Source: CAZRZN01 sp964604565
GTDB taxonomy: Bacteria > Pseudomonadota > Alphaproteobacteria > Rhodobacterales > Rhodobacteraceae
Direction: 5' to 3'
Assembly (NCBI GenBank): GCA_964604565.1
Contig: CAZRZN010000082.1
Location: 1 to 15,344 of the forward strand
Length of the DNA: 15,344 nucleotides
Under the pieces are notes generated by a model that worked only from the letters and a program-made list of their open reading frames with translations, was not told the origin of the DNA and searched no databases. This document shows positions 15,089 through 15,344 of this stretch, piece after piece (position 1 is the first letter of the stretch; each line of letters opens with the position of its first letter). The position numbers and the translations under genes are program-made.

Positions 15089-15344
15089 ATGACCGAAACC
15101 ACACTCATCGACAAGACTGCCATCCGCGACGCCGCCACCGTGATCGTGATGCGTGACCGCGCGACACGTCCGAAGGTCCTGATGGGGCAGCGCGGGTCGA
15201 AGGCGGCCTTCATGCCCAACAAGTTCGTCTTTCCGGGCGGTGCGGTGGATCCGACGGACGCCAAGGTGCCACTGGCGGGAGAGCTGGCACCGATTTGCGC
15301 GGCGCGTCTGTCAGAATCAGCAGAGCCGGGCGTTGCCGAGGCGC
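15089..15344 (+). CDS. NUDIX hydrolase, N-terminal part (partial)
   Basis: The first 85 residues of a probable NUDIX-fold hydrolase, which would cleave a nucleoside diphosphate linked to another moiety. The start MTETTLIDKTAIRDAATVIV and the following VLMGQRGSKAAFMPNKFVFP then GGAVDPTD form the first strands and the glycine turn of the fold in the CoA/nucleotide-type subgroup. The Nudix box (G-x5-E-x7-R-E-x2-E-E) lies beyond the window end, so catalytic competence cannot be judged. The ATG at 15089 has GAGGGG just upstream and is nine bases after the DUF983 stop. Identity rests on the N-terminal pattern and on the neighbourhood. Confidence 0.82.
   Translation, partial: MTETTLIDKTAIRDAATVIVMRDRATRPKVLMGQRGSKAAFMPNKFVFPGGAVDPTDAKVPLAGELAPICAARLSESAEPGVAEA

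Noticed and set aside
1..15344. CRISPR arrays, insertion sequences, phage genes, tRNA or rRNA genes
   Set aside because: I found no regularly spaced repeats, transposase or integrase motifs, terminal inverted repeats, tRNA cloverleaf or rRNA sequence on either strand.

Overview
The window looks like chromosomal DNA of a high-GC alphaproteobacterium, most likely a marine Rhodobacterales (Roseobacter-group) species. The pointers are a short Rhodobacter-type porin, a DUF3576 lipoprotein near leuS, a pleD homologue divergent from a DUF3572 gene, a DUF983 gene followed by a NUDIX gene, and a non-pyrrolysine MttB-family protein. I see no rRNA, tRNA, CRISPR array, insertion sequence or phage gene. 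Taxonomy is inferred from gene content and protein style, not from a database search.

Layout. 1-2116 (-) is the 5' 705 codons of leuS, cut by the window edge. After a 423-base divergent gap, a GT4-like glycosyltransferase (2540-3799, +) converges on a DUF3576 lipoprotein (3904-4416, -). A second divergent gap leads to a well-expressed-looking porin (4706-5692, +) with a clear Rho-independent terminator. Next come a TPR-sulfotransferase (5787-7247, +) and a PLP-homeostasis protein of the YggS/PLPBP family (7238-7900, +), which overlap by 10 bases. Two back-to-back hairpins fill the convergent gap before a minus-strand group: DUF3572 (10443-10727), a HAD phosphatase (10446 down to 9727, ATGA overlap) and, after 85 bases, an MttB-like methyltransferase (9641 down to 8070). 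Divergent from this group is a PleD-type diguanylate cyclase (10842-12305, +).

The most system-like part is 12331-14470 (-). In transcription order it reads: secreted four-EF-hand protein with a His-rich tail, strong GC hairpin, ECF-type sigma factor, small single-pass membrane protein without cysteines (probable anti-sigma factor), and a membrane-anchored periplasmic heavy-metal-sensor-like protein. The last three resemble in logic the CnrH/CnrY/CnrX signalling trio of Cupriavidus, but no efflux pump is present and a calcium-binding-type protein is at the front. The window ends with DUF983 (14690-15079, +) and the start of a NUDIX hydrolase (15089 onward, +).

The genes divide into housekeeping (leuS, yggS, NUDIX), envelope (porin, lipoprotein, glycosyltransferase, sulfotransferase, EF-hand protein) and signalling (PleD homologue, sigma module). 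The PleD homologue keeps an intact GGEEF active site and RxxD inhibitory site but has lost the residues needed for phosphorylation in its first receiver domain.
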